A stretch of 64,000 nucleotides of DNA. Origin: Pseudorhodoferax sp. Leaf265 (lineage in GTDB: Bacteria; Pseudomonadota; Gammaproteobacteria; Burkholderiales; Burkholderiaceae_C). Position 1 is the first letter of the stretch. Every line of letters begins with the position of its first letter. This document shows positions 9,493 to 16,778 of the stretch, piece after piece. Made by a program: the position numbers and the translations under genes. The notes beneath the pieces are model-generated. The model was not told the origin of the DNA, ran no database searches, and worked only from the letters and a program-made list of their open reading frames with translations. Where the stretch lies: NCBI RefSeq assembly GCF_001422365.1, contig NZ_LMMT01000038.1:1-64000 (forward strand). Reading direction: 5' to 3'.

Positions 9493-9532
9493 TACTTGCG
9501 AACAGTGTCGAGAGTGGTTTACTTGCTAGTAG
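9493..9532. repeat. candidate right end of the element, with direct repeats
   Basis: Two copies of TACTTGC lie 27 bases apart (9493-9499 and 9520-9526), the second directly beside the junction with the resident gene. Such spaced repeats at an element end could be recombinase binding sites. CTAGTAG at 9526-9532 borders the first host codon (CCC, 9533-9535). I found no matching end on the left side, so this is tentative. Confidence 0.4.
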
Positions 9533-10240
9533 CCCATGCAGCCAGAGTCTGGCGAAGGGCAGCAGGTCGTCCAGTGCATTGCAGAAGCCCGCCGTGCCTG
9601 GCGTGAGGCCATAACGCGGGTCGGCACTGTGCAGGCTGGGCGCGAAGTGCGTCACCACCACCGTGGTGCCGTCGAAGGGCTGGGCCAGCGCCGCGCGCAG
9701 CCACTGCTGGCAGGCCAGGCCTTCCTCGCGCATTTCGGCGGCCAGCCAGGGCTGGCCGTGGCGCGTGGTGCCGGTGCGGCGCAGGTAGTGGTCGGCCGCG
9801 CGGAACGCCTTGTGCCTGGCCTTCAACTGCTCGGCCAGCGAGAAGTGGCCGCCGCGCCCGGCCGGTCCGATGGCGTCGTAGTCGGTCCACAGCGTGCTGC
9901 CGACCAGGCGTAGCGCACTGCCATCGGCGGCTGCGCCGGGCAGTTCGACGACCTCGCGGTCCAGCCAGCGCAGGCCCAGGCGCTCGCAGGTTTCTCGCAG
10001 GCGCAGGGCTGTGGCGTCCACGTCCAGCATGTCGTACTCGTGGTTGCCGGGCACGTAATAGACCGGCACCGGCCAACCGGCGAACAGGCGCAGGCCGAAA
10101 TCGGCATCGGCCATGCGCGAGCCGGTTTGGTAGGAACCGACATCGCCGGCCAGGATCAGCACATCGGCGCCGGCCACGGGCTCGGGCACGAAGTTGGTGT
10201 GCACTTCAAGGTGCAGGTCGGAAAGCAGCTGAAATTTCAT
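9533..10240 (-). pseudogene. resident metallophosphoesterase, 3' end replaced by the element
   Basis: GC-rich calcineurin-like metallophosphoesterase, 236 residues of which are intact: DLHLE (8-12), AGDVGSY, GNHEYD, VVTHFAPS and finally RLWLHG. The frame then enters element DNA and runs to a stop at 9338 with an unrelated tail. The lost segment holds the last metal-binding motif (GHxH), so activity is probably lost. ATG 10240 gives the same N-terminus as the homologue at 3838. The gene points toward the recombinase operon, so its promoter probably also transcribes the element. Confidence 0.85.
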
Positions 10241-10308
10241 GGAATCGTGTTCTGCGCAGGGCCATGCCAAGGTTATGCGTGAACTGCATGGGCCAGGACT
10301 TGCAACCC

Positions 10309-10323
10309 TAGGGATAACCCTTA
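10309..10323. promoter_or_regulatory. TAGGG-N4-CCCT palindromic motif, copy 1
   Basis: The inverted repeat TAGGGATAACCCTTA lies between the divergent resident metallophosphoesterase and the small gene at 10369. A near-identical TAGGGCAAACCCTAA occurs at 11631-11645 in another divergent promoter region. Position and symmetry suggest an operator; the regulator is unknown. Confidence 0.4.
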
Positions 10324-10368
10324 TTCTTCAATCACTCTGAACTTTGGACCGCCACAAGCGGTGTTTGT

Positions 10369-10575
10369 ATGTTGATCGTTTCCTGGTTTGCCCGCGTTTA
10401 CCAAGGGTGGACCGCTTCCGCCGCAGCCTCTGCCCACCAGGGCGCCCGTGATGGCGCCGCCCGCGAAGTCGCCTTCGCGCTGCTGGAGAGCGCGGACAAC
10501 CTCGCCGGCCACGACCCGCACGAGGCTCGCCGCCTGCGCAGCGCCGCGCAGGCTTGGCTCAGCGTGGTGCGCTGA
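10369..10575 (+). CDS. small conserved hypothetical protein
   Basis: A 68-residue protein rich in Ala and charged residues. The segment HGARDG/REVAFALLESADNLAG followed by DPHEARRLRSAAQAWLSVVR looks like a small soluble helical protein that I recall as conserved, without function, in related beta-proteobacteria. It stands alone, divergent from the metallophosphoesterase and converging on the LysR gene, whose stop is 10 bases away. No signal peptide is visible. No function can be assigned. Confidence 0.6.
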   Translation: MLIVSWFARVYQGWTASAAASAHQGARDGAAREVAFALLESADNLAGHDPHEARRLRSAAQAWLSVVR

Positions 10576-10585
10576 AGCAGCGCCC

Positions 10586-11542
10586 TCACAGCGCAAAAGC
10601 CTGTTCGGCCGCGCGCACCACGGCTTGGCGCAGCCACTGGTGGTGGCTTTGCAGGTCGGTGCGGCGGTGCCACAGCGCGGCCACGTGCACGGCCGCCACG
10701 TCGAACGGCAACTCCTGGTGCACCAGCTGCTCGGCGATGCCCGTGGCCTCGACAAAGTGGCGTGGCAGTACGGTGAGCAGATTGGAATTGGCCACCACGC
10801 GGCCGGCCGTGAAGAACTGGTTGACCGTCAGCACCACGCGGCGTTCGCGCTTGAGCAGCGCCAGCGATTCGTCGATGAAGCCATAGGGCCGGCCCGAGAA
10901 GCTGACCAGCAGGTGGCGCGCGGCGCAGAACTGGTTCAGCGTCAGCGTGCCGCCGGCCAGCGGGTGGTCGCGCCGCATCACGCACACGTATTCGCTGTCG
11001 TACAGGCGCTGGTGCTCGAAGGGCACGGCCTTGCCCACCTGCGCGCGGGCCGTGAGGTCGGCCAGCACGGCCGGGAAGAAGCCGACGGCCAGATCGGCCG
11101 TCTCGTCGTCCAGCAGCCGGCGCGGGTCGCGCGTGGTCAGTGGCACCACGCGCAGCGAGATGCCCGGCGCCTCGTCTTCCAGGATGTCCACCAGCCCCGG
11201 CACCAGCATGGCGGCGGTGGCGTCGGCCATCGCCAACACGAAAGTGTTGTCGGCTGACAACGGGTCGAAGTTGTTGGGTGCCAGCGAAGCCTGCAGCTGC
11301 CGCAAGGCCTCGCGCACGGCGGGCCACAACGCCATGGCGCGCGGCGTGGGCTCGATGCCCTGGCCGCTGCGCTGCACCAATTCATCGCCCAGCGCGTCGC
11401 GCAGGCGCTGGATCGCATTGCTGACGGCGGGCTGCGTCAGGGAGAGATTGCGTGCTGCGCGCGTGAGGCTGCGCTCTGCCAGCACCTCGTCGAAAACGCG
11501 CAACAGGTTCAGATCCAGCGTGCGGAAGTTCGGGGCGGCCAT
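10586..11542 (-). CDS. LysR-family transcriptional regulator
   Basis: A 318-residue regulator. The N-terminal winged helix-turn-helix is typical (LDLNLLRVFDEVLAERSLTR followed by LTQPAVSNAIQRLRDALGDE). The C-terminal two-lobed effector domain begins near residue 90. It resembles the branch whose N-terminus reads LDLNLL (NodD/SyrM-like). I chose ATG 11542 because family similarity begins at once; the frame is open to 11590. It is divergent from the membrane protein at 11697 with a 154-base spacer holding two inverted repeats. The effector and target genes are unknown. Confidence 0.88.
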   Translation of the reverse strand: MAAPNFRTLDLNLLRVFDEVLAERSLTRAARNLSLTQPAVSNAIQRLRDALGDELVQRSGQGIEPTPRAMALWPAVREALRQLQASLAPNNFDPLSADNTFVLAMADATAAMLVPGLVDILEDEAPGISLRVVPLTTRDPRRLLDDETADLAVGFFPAVLADLTARAQVGKAVPFEHQRLYDSEYVCVMRRDHPLAGGTLTLNQFCAARHLLVSFSGRPYGFIDESLALLKRERRVVLTVNQFFTAGRVVANSNLLTVLPRHFVEATGIAEQLVHQELPFDVAAVHVAALWHRRTDLQSHHQWLRQAVVRAAEQAFAL

Positions 11543-11578
11543 GGCGCTTGGGGTGTCTATGAGTTCGCATGCGACTCT

Positions 11579-11597
11579 ATTCATCACCACGGTGAAT
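11579..11597. promoter_or_regulatory. inverted repeat in the LysR divergent promoter
   Basis: ATTCATCACCACGGTGAAT has inverted ends ATTCA/TGAAT and a near-symmetric core, and it lies 37 bases upstream of the LysR start. LysR proteins usually bind such imperfect dyads beside their own gene. This is a candidate autoregulatory site from position and symmetry only. Confidence 0.35.
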
Positions 11598-11630
11598 GTC
11601 CAGCATCATGAATATAAAGTTGAAGAACAC

Positions 11631-11645
11631 TAGGGCAAACCCTAA
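11631..11645. promoter_or_regulatory. TAGGG-N4-CCCT palindromic motif, copy 2
   Basis: TAGGGCAAACCCTAA lies 52 bases upstream of the membrane-protein gene at 11697 and matches copy 1 at 10309-10323 in 12 of 15 positions. Two copies within 1.4 kb, both in divergent promoter spacers, point to one DNA-binding protein. Confidence 0.4.
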
Positions 11646-11696
11646 GATTCACCCCATGCCGCTGCCGACCCAGGTGGCGAAGAGAAGGAAAACCCC

Positions 11697-12404
11697 ATGA
11701 CCAGCTTTGTTCACGTCGACTATCCTCAACAACACCCCGGCGTTGCGCGCGTCGAAGCGGCAATCCAGGCTGCAGGCAGCCTGCGCCAAGGCTTCGACGG
11801 CACCCGTGGCATCGCCGCGTTGCTGCTGGCTGCCGTGGTCTCCGCGCTGCTGGTGCTGGCCGACCGCATGGTCGACAGCTGGGCCGATGGCCGCTTGATG
11901 GCCGCCTGGGTCGTGCTGTGGCTGGTGACCTTCGCCGCACTGGCGCTGTTCGCCACGCCCGCTCGCCGCCTGGCCACCGCGATGGTGCAGCGCCTGGACG
12001 GTTGGTCGCAGCGCGTGGCCCGTGACCGTGCCGACGAACGCCTGTGGGCCACTGCCCAGACCGACGCCCGCGTGATGGCCGACCTGAAGGCGGCCGTGTC
12101 GCGCAGCGAACTGGCTGCCCCGCGTATCGCGGCGGCCCTGCATGCCGCTGAAGCGCCGGCCCGCATCAGCCTGCGTGAAGTGGTGCAAGGCTGGTACCGC
12201 GACGTGCAGAAGGCGCGCGCCGACGTGGCCTTCCTGGCCGCGGCCCACGAAGACCCGCGCATGCTGGCCGAACTGCGCGCCGCTGCCACCCGCGCCGAGT
12301 CCGTGCCGGCCCAGACGCAGACCCTGCTGCGCGGCGACAACGCCAGCAATGCACTGCGCGATGCTGCCCACGCCATGGGTGCTCGCCGCAGCTACTACTT
12401 CTGA
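11697..12404 (+). CDS. membrane protein of unknown function
   Basis: A 235-residue protein. Two hydrophobic segments at about residues 39-56 (GIAALLLAAVVSALLVLA) and 68-87 (LMAAWVVLWLVTFAALALFA) form a helical hairpin in the inner membrane. The remaining C-terminal two thirds is charged, helical and cytoplasmic, ending in ARRSYYF. I do not recognise a named domain. The gene is monocistronic and followed by a strong terminator. Confidence 0.75.
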   Translation: MTSFVHVDYPQQHPGVARVEAAIQAAGSLRQGFDGTRGIAALLLAAVVSALLVLADRMVDSWADGRLMAAWVVLWLVTFAALALFATPARRLATAMVQRLDGWSQRVARDRADERLWATAQTDARVMADLKAAVSRSELAAPRIAAALHAAEAPARISLREVVQGWYRDVQKARADVAFLAAAHEDPRMLAELRAAATRAESVPAQTQTLLRGDNASNALRDAAHAMGARRSYYF

Positions 12405-12440
12405 GCCCAGCGTTCCGTCCCGGCCGCGCCGGGAACCTTC

Positions 12441-12467
12441 AAAGCCACCCTTCGCGGTGGCTTTTTT
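12441..12467 (+). terminator. Rho-independent terminator after the membrane protein
   Basis: An AAAGCCACC stem, loop of about six bases, GGTGGCTT and a run of six T. It ends transcription 36 bases after the stop at 12404. The same AGCCACC/GGTGGCT stem recurs at 14289-14306. Confidence 0.9.
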
Positions 12468-12530
12468 CATATCTCGATGAAGCTGATTCGCTGTTTAGAA
12501 TGAAACCATCGTCACAAATTTGACTGAGCG

Positions 12531-13073
12531 ATGGATTCAATCAAATGGCTGTTGCTGACCTACAAGGTACCAGCCGAGCCGACCGCCAAACGCATGGCGC
12601 TGTGGCGCCGCCTCAAGGCACTGGGTGCGGTCTACCTGCAGAACGGCGTCTGTCTGCTGCCCAAGACCGACGACCACGTACGCAAGCTCAAGGTGCTGGA
12701 GAACGACATCGCGTCCATGGACGGCGATTGCGTGCTGTTGGAAACCATCGCGCTGGACCGGCTGCAGGAAGACAAGGTCATCGCCCGCTTCAAGGCCGAC
12801 CGCGACGACCAGTACCGTGAACTGCTGGGCCGCTGCCAGGACTTCGAGGCCGAGATCGCCAAGGAAATCGCGATCCAGAAGTTCACGTATGCGGAGCTCG
12901 ACGAGGAAGAAACCGACCTCAAGAAGCTGCAGACCTGGTTCGAGAAGATCCGCAAGCTCGATTTCTACGACGCCCCGCTGGCCACCACGGCCGCCGAACG
13001 CCTGAAGCAGTGCGAAGCTCTCCTCGACAGCTACGCCAAGCAGGTGTACGACGCCCATGACGAAAACCGTTGA
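12531..13073 (+). CDS. ChrB N-terminal domain protein
   Basis: A 180-residue protein matching the N-terminal domain of the chromate-responsive regulator ChrB: the opening WLLLTYKVPAEPTAKRMALW and RRLKALGAVYLQNGVCLLP are characteristic. The C-terminal ChrB domain is absent. A long charged helix follows (residues 90-150). The gene overlaps the MFS transporter by 17 bases, so the two are a unit; such ChrB-N/transporter pairs occur in chromate resistance clusters. Chromate as effector is inference, since no chrA is present here. Confidence 0.85.
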   Translation: MDSIKWLLLTYKVPAEPTAKRMALWRRLKALGAVYLQNGVCLLPKTDDHVRKLKVLENDIASMDGDCVLLETIALDRLQEDKVIARFKADRDDQYRELLGRCQDFEAEIAKEIAIQKFTYAELDEEETDLKKLQTWFEKIRKLDFYDAPLATTAAERLKQCEALLDSYAKQVYDAHDENR

Positions 13074-14274
13074 ATCCGGCGCCAGCGTGGCACCAGCCCG
13101 CGGCGCACGCGCCGTGCCCCGCAGCGTCTGGGCGCTGGGTTTTGTCTCCATGTTCATGGACATCTCGTCCGAGATGGTCCATGCGCTGCTGCCCGTCTAC
13201 ATGGTGGCGGTGCTCGGCACCTCGGTGTTGGCGGTCGGCCTGATCGAGGGCATCGCCGAGGCCACGGCCTCCATCGTCAAGGTGTTCTCGGGCGCCATCA
13301 GCGACCGCTTCGGCAAGCGCAAGCTGCTGGCGGTGGTGGGTTACGGCCTGGGCGCGCTGACCAAGCCGGTGTTCCCGCTGGCCGGCACACTGGACTGGGT
13401 GGTGGGCGCGCGTTTCGTCGACCGCATCGGCAAGGGCATCCGCGGCGCGCCGCGTGATGCACTGGTGGCCGACGTGACGCCGCCCGAACTGCGCGGCACG
13501 GCCTATGGGCTGCGCCAGACCTTGGACACCATCGGCGCCTTCACCGGTCCGCTGCTGGCCATGGGCCTGATGTGGTGGACGGCCAACAACTACCAGCTGG
13601 TGTTCTGGCTGGCTGTGCTACCGGCCTTCGTGTCGGTGGCCGTGCTCGTGGTCTTCGTGCGCGAGCCCAAGCTGCCCGAGGCGACGCGCCCGCGCAAACT
13701 GCCGCTGCGCAAGAGCGAACTCGTGCGCCTGGGCCCGCCCTACTGGTGGGTGGTCGGCATCGGCCTGGTCTTCACGCTGGCGCGGTTCAGCGAGGCCTTC
13801 CTGATCCTGCGCGCCCAGGCAGTCGGTCTGGAACCAATGTGGGTGCCGGCCGTGCTGGTGTTGATGGGCGTGGCGTATTCGCTGTCGGCCTACCCGGCGG
13901 GCGTGCTGTCGGATCGCCGGCCGCGTCAGGACGTGCTGCTCGCCGGCCTGGCGCTGCTGGTCGCCGCCGATCTCGTGCTGGCCTGCGTGCCGGGCCTGTG
14001 GGGCCTGGGGCTGGGCGTGGTGCTCTGGGGCCTGCACATGGGCTTCACGCAGGGTGTGTTCAACACGCTGATCGCCGACAGCGCGCCGGCCGACCTGCGC
14101 GGCACGGCCTTCGGCATGTACAACCTGCTGACGGGCGTGGCCCTGCTGCTGGCCAGCGTGATCGCCGGCGCGCTCTGGGATCTGGTGGGATTCCAGGGCA
14201 CCTTCGCCTGCGGCGCGCTGTTCGCTGCGCTGACGGCGGTGGGGCTCATGCTGCGGCGGCGCCAGATGGCATAG
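13057..14274 (+). CDS. MFS transporter linked to the ChrB-N protein
   Basis: A 405-residue major facilitator with about 12 membrane segments. It has the loop 2-3 signature GAISDRFGKRKLL and a second copy in the C-terminal half (GVLSDRRPRQD). The segment FVDRIGKGIRGAPRDALVAD is characteristic of the subgroup commonly found with ChrB-N genes. Its start codon lies inside the preceding gene. It is probably an efflux pump in the inner membrane; the substrate is unknown, and chromate is only suggested by the partner. Confidence 0.85.
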   Translation: MTKTVESGASVAPARGARAVPRSVWALGFVSMFMDISSEMVHALLPVYMVAVLGTSVLAVGLIEGIAEATASIVKVFSGAISDRFGKRKLLAVVGYGLGALTKPVFPLAGTLDWVVGARFVDRIGKGIRGAPRDALVADVTPPELRGTAYGLRQTLDTIGAFTGPLLAMGLMWWTANNYQLVFWLAVLPAFVSVAVLVVFVREPKLPEATRPRKLPLRKSELVRLGPPYWWVVGIGLVFTLARFSEAFLILRAQAVGLEPMWVPAVLVLMGVAYSLSAYPAGVLSDRRPRQDVLLAGLALLVAADLVLACVPGLWGLGLGVVLWGLHMGFTQGVFNTLIADSAPADLRGTAFGMYNLLTGVALLLASVIAGALWDLVGFQGTFACGALFAALTAVGLMLRRRQMA

Positions 14275-14283
14275 CGCGCCATT

Positions 14284-14308
14284 GAAAAAGCCACCTTGCG
14301 GTGGCTCC
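14284..14308 (-). terminator. Rho-independent terminator for pckG
   Basis: Read on the minus strand: AGCCACC stem, four-base loop, GGTGGCT, then a run of T. It lies 22 bases past the pckG stop. On the plus strand the hairpin lacks a T run but could still slow transcription leaving the MFS gene. Confidence 0.82.
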
Positions 14309-14329
14309 TTCATGGGTCGCGGTGCCGGC

Positions 14330-16213
14330 TCAAGCGGCCAGGCGCGTCTCGATCTGTTGCTTGATCTCGCCCATTTCCTTGGGCAGGTGGTAGGCCAGTT
14401 GCGTGAACAGGTCGTCGTGCAGCTTCAGTTCGGCCTGCCAGGCGGCCTGGTCGATGCTGGTCACGGTCTTGAACTGCTCGGCGCTGAAGTTGAGGCCGGT
14501 CCAGTTCAGCTGCTCGTAGGCCGGGCTCACGCCGAACACGTGCTCCTGGCCGCCTTCAGCGTGGCCCTCCAGGCGGTCGATCATCCACTTCAGCACACGC
14601 ATGTTCTCGCCGTAGCCGGGCCAGACGAACTTGCCGTCGGCACCTTTGCGGAACCAGTTGGTGGTGTAGATGCGCGGCAGCGTGGCGCCCGCCTGCTCCA
14701 GCTTGGCACCCAGGTTCAGCCAGTGCTGGAAGTAGTCGCTCATGTTGTAGCCCATGAAGGGCAGCATCGCGAACGGGTCGCGGCGCACCACGCCCTGCTG
14801 GCCGGCGGCCGCAGCGGTGGTTTCCGAACCCATGGTGGCGGCCATGTAGACGCCTTCCTTCCAGTTGCGCGCCTCGGTCACGAGTGGCACCGTGGTCGAG
14901 CGGCGGCCACCAAAGATGAAGGCGTCGATCTTCACGCCCTTGGGATCGTCCCAGGCTTCGTCCAGCGCCGGGTTGTTGAGGGCGGCCACCGTGAAACGTG
15001 CGTTCGGGTGGGCGGCCTTGGCGCCGGTTTCCTTGGCGATCTGCGGTGTCCAGTCCTTGCCCTGCCAGTCGATCAGGTGTGCGGGCAGTGCCTTGCCGGC
15101 CACGTCGTCTTCCATGCCTTCCCACCAGACGTCGCCGTCGTCCGTGAGCGCCACGTTCGTGAAGATCACGTTCTTGTCCAGGCTGCGCATGCAGTTGGGG
15201 TTGGTCTTGTAGTTCGTGCCCGGTGCCACGCCGAAGTAGCCGGCCTCGGGGTTGATCGCGCGCAGCGAGCCGTCGGCCTGCGGTTTGATCCAGGCGATGT
15301 CGTCACCGATGGTCGTGACCTTCCAGCCCTCGAAACCGGCGGGCGGCACCAGCATGGAGAAGTTGGTCTTGCCGCAGGCGCTCGGGAAGGCGGCCGCCAC
15401 GTGGTACTTCTTGCCGTCGGGCTTGGTCACGCCCAGGATCAGCATGTGCTCGGCCAGCCAGCCCTGGTCGCGACCCATGGTCGAGGCGATGCGCAGCGCG
15501 AAGCACTTCTTGCCCAGCAGCGCGTTGCCGCCGTAGCCCGAGCCGTAGGACCAGATCTCGCGCGTTTCCGGGTAGTGCACGATGTACTTGGTCTTGTTGC
15601 AGGGCCACTTCACGTCGGCCTGGCCGGCTTCGAGCGGCGCGCCCACCGTGTGCACGCAGGGCACGAAGTCGCCGTCCACGCCCAGCACGTCGTACACGGC
15701 CTTGCCCATGCGCGTCATGGTCTTCATGTTCACGGCGACATAGGGGCTGTCGGACAGCTCGATGCCGATGTGGGCGATCGGCGAGCCCAGCGGACCCATG
15801 CTGAACGGCACCACGTACATCGTGCGGCCCTTCATGGCGCCCTTGAACAGCGCGTTCTCGCCGGTCTGCAGCAACTGGCGCATTTCGGCCGGTGCGGTCC
15901 AGTTGTTGGTCGGGCCGGCGTCTTCCTTCTTGGCCGAGCAGATGAAGGTGCGGTCTTCCACGCGGGCGACGTCGGACGGGTCGGACAGCGCCAGGAAGGA
16001 GTTCGGGCGCTTGGCCGGGTTCAGCTTCTGGAAAGTGCCGGCGTCGACCAGTTGCTGGCACAGGCGCTGGTATTCGGCGTCGCTGCCGTCGCACCAGTAG
16101 ATGTCGGACGGCTGCGTCAGTGCGGCGATGTCCGAGATCCAGGCGATCAGCTTGGCGTTCTTCACGTGTGCCGGAGGATTGATGTTCAGTCCTTGCATCG
16201 TGGGTGCGTTCAT
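14330..16213 (-). CDS. pckG: phosphoenolpyruvate carboxykinase (GTP)
   Basis: It catalyses oxaloacetate + GTP to phosphoenolpyruvate + CO2 + GDP, the entry to gluconeogenesis from organic acids. It has 627 residues, close to the usual GTP-type length (about 600-620). The kinase-1 loop is [13 protein letters not shown], with the reactive Cys next to the P-loop GKT, and [18 protein letters not shown] is the conserved substrate/metal region. ATG 16213 has TTAGGAGC just upstream. The gene is monocistronic with its own terminator. It suits an organism living on carboxylic acids, consistent with the many Bug proteins here. Confidence 0.97.
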   Translation of the reverse strand: MNAPTMQGLNINPPAHVKNAKLIAWISDIAALTQPSDIYWCDGSDAEYQRLCQQLVDAGTFQKLNPAKRPNSFLALSDPSDVARVEDRTFICSAKKEDAGPTNNWTAPAEMRQLLQTGENALFKGAMKGRTMYVVPFSMGPLGSPIAHIGIELSDSPYVAVNMKTMTRMGKAVYDVLGVDGDFVPCVHTVGAPLEAGQADVKWPCNKTKYIVHYPETREIWSYGSGYGGNALLGKKCFALRIASTMGRDQGWLAEHMLILGVTKPDGKKYHVAAAFPSACGKTNFSMLVPPAGFEGWKVTTIGDDIAWIKPQADGSLRAINPEAGYFGVAPGTNYKTNPNCMRSLDKNVIFTNVALTDDGDVWWEGMEDDVAGKALPAHLIDWQGKDWTPQIAKETGAKAAHPNARFTVAALNNPALDEAWDDPKGVKIDAFIFGGRRSTTVPLVTEARNWKEGVYMAATMGSETTAAAAGQQGVVRRDPFAMLPFMGYNMSDYFQHWLNLGAKLEQAGATLPRIYTTNWFRKGADGKFVWPGYGENMRVLKWMIDRLEGHAEGGQEHVFGVSPAYEQLNWTGLNFSAEQFKTVTSIDQAAWQAELKLHDDLFTQLAYHLPKEMGEIKQQIETRLAA

Positions 16214-16497
16214 GGGCTAGCTCCTAAGTTGAAAAATCGTCTTTCACAAAGTCGCTCGCAATGCAAGCGGGCCTTGGACCTGGTGGAAGACGACAGGTGC
16301 AGCCCGGCGCAAGAGTCCGGCGCCGGTCGGGAGGCCAATTCTAGGGATGGGGCTTGCACGCGGAGCCACGTTGGAGACAAAACCCATGCAAAACAAGCAT
16401 AGGGTTATGTCCTCGTGATGACGGCTGTGACAAAGTTGTCGTCGTGCGGACGCAACAAGTGCCGTACGCGAGGCGAGAAGCAGGGGAAACGGGAGAT
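16214..16497. other. upstream region of pckG, no gene seen
   Basis: About 280 bases precede pckG. I see the pckG ribosome binding site (TTAGGAGC, about 16221-16228) and one loose half of the TAGGG motif (CATAGGGTTATG near 16400), but no convincing promoter boxes and no small gene. Confidence 0.5.
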
Positions 16498-16573
16498 GGC
16501 GTCGGGCGTGCCGACGCCAAAGGGGAAACAACGGGCCGCGTTGCACGGCCCGCCTGAGCCTGTCGGCTCAGGC
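16498..16573 (-). terminator. three tandem hairpins after a small membrane-peptide gene
   Basis: Three perfect stems follow one another: GCCTGAGCC/GGCTCAGGC (16552-16573, overlapping the stop codon), CGGGCCG/CGGCCCG (16532-16552, followed on the minus strand by TTGTTTCCCC) and GGCGTCGG/CCGACGCC (16498-16518). The middle one is the best terminator. The stack may also protect the transcript's 3' end. Confidence 0.55.
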
Positions 16574-16723
16574 CATGGAGACAGCGATGAAGGCGAGCAG
16601 GAACATCATCACGCCGCCGACGATGGGCAGCACGATGGGAATCATGGGCACCACGGCCTCGACCGGGTCCACCTCATGGGCGGCGACCTCGTGCGGGTTG
16701 GGGCTGGCGTGGGAGTCGGACAT
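16568..16723 (-). CDS. 51-residue single-pass membrane peptide
   Basis: The frame MSDSHASPNPHEVAAHEV... ends in a hydrophobic helix of about 25 residues (MIPIVLPIVGGVMMFLLAFI) and stops at VSMA. The N-terminus is acidic and His/Pro-rich. ATG 16723 is preceded by GAGAGGAA at good distance, and a hairpin stack follows the stop. Strong signals around a short frame suggest a real gene. The function is unknown. Confidence 0.65.
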   Translation of the reverse strand: MSDSHASPNPHEVAAHEVDPVEAVVPMIPIVLPIVGGVMMFLLAFIAVSMA

Positions 16724-16778
16724 GTCTCTATTCCTCTCTATACCTTCGCTCTAAAACGCGGGATTGTAGCGATGGGCC

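Larger units (their letters stand above)
3020..9532 (-). mobile_element. mobile element with three tyrosine recombinases, inserted in a metallophosphoesterase gene
   Basis: The block is visibly AT-richer than its surroundings and consists of one leftward operon: three recombinase-like genes, a small coiled-coil gene and a metallophosphoesterase gene, with spacings from a 4-base overlap to about 55 bases. Its right edge at about 9532 falls inside the resident metallophosphoesterase gene, whose reading frame changes from family sequence to unrelated sequence directly after the His-Gly of the terminal GHxH motif. The left end is not recognised, so 3020 is the minimum extent. The layout recalls Tn554 (two recombinases plus TnpC) and recombinase-in-trio elements. 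Identity with either is inference. Confidence 0.65.

Noticed and set aside
14282-16402. 706-residue plus-strand frame opposite pckG
   Set aside because: Antisense shadow; PckG motifs on the minus strand are unambiguous.
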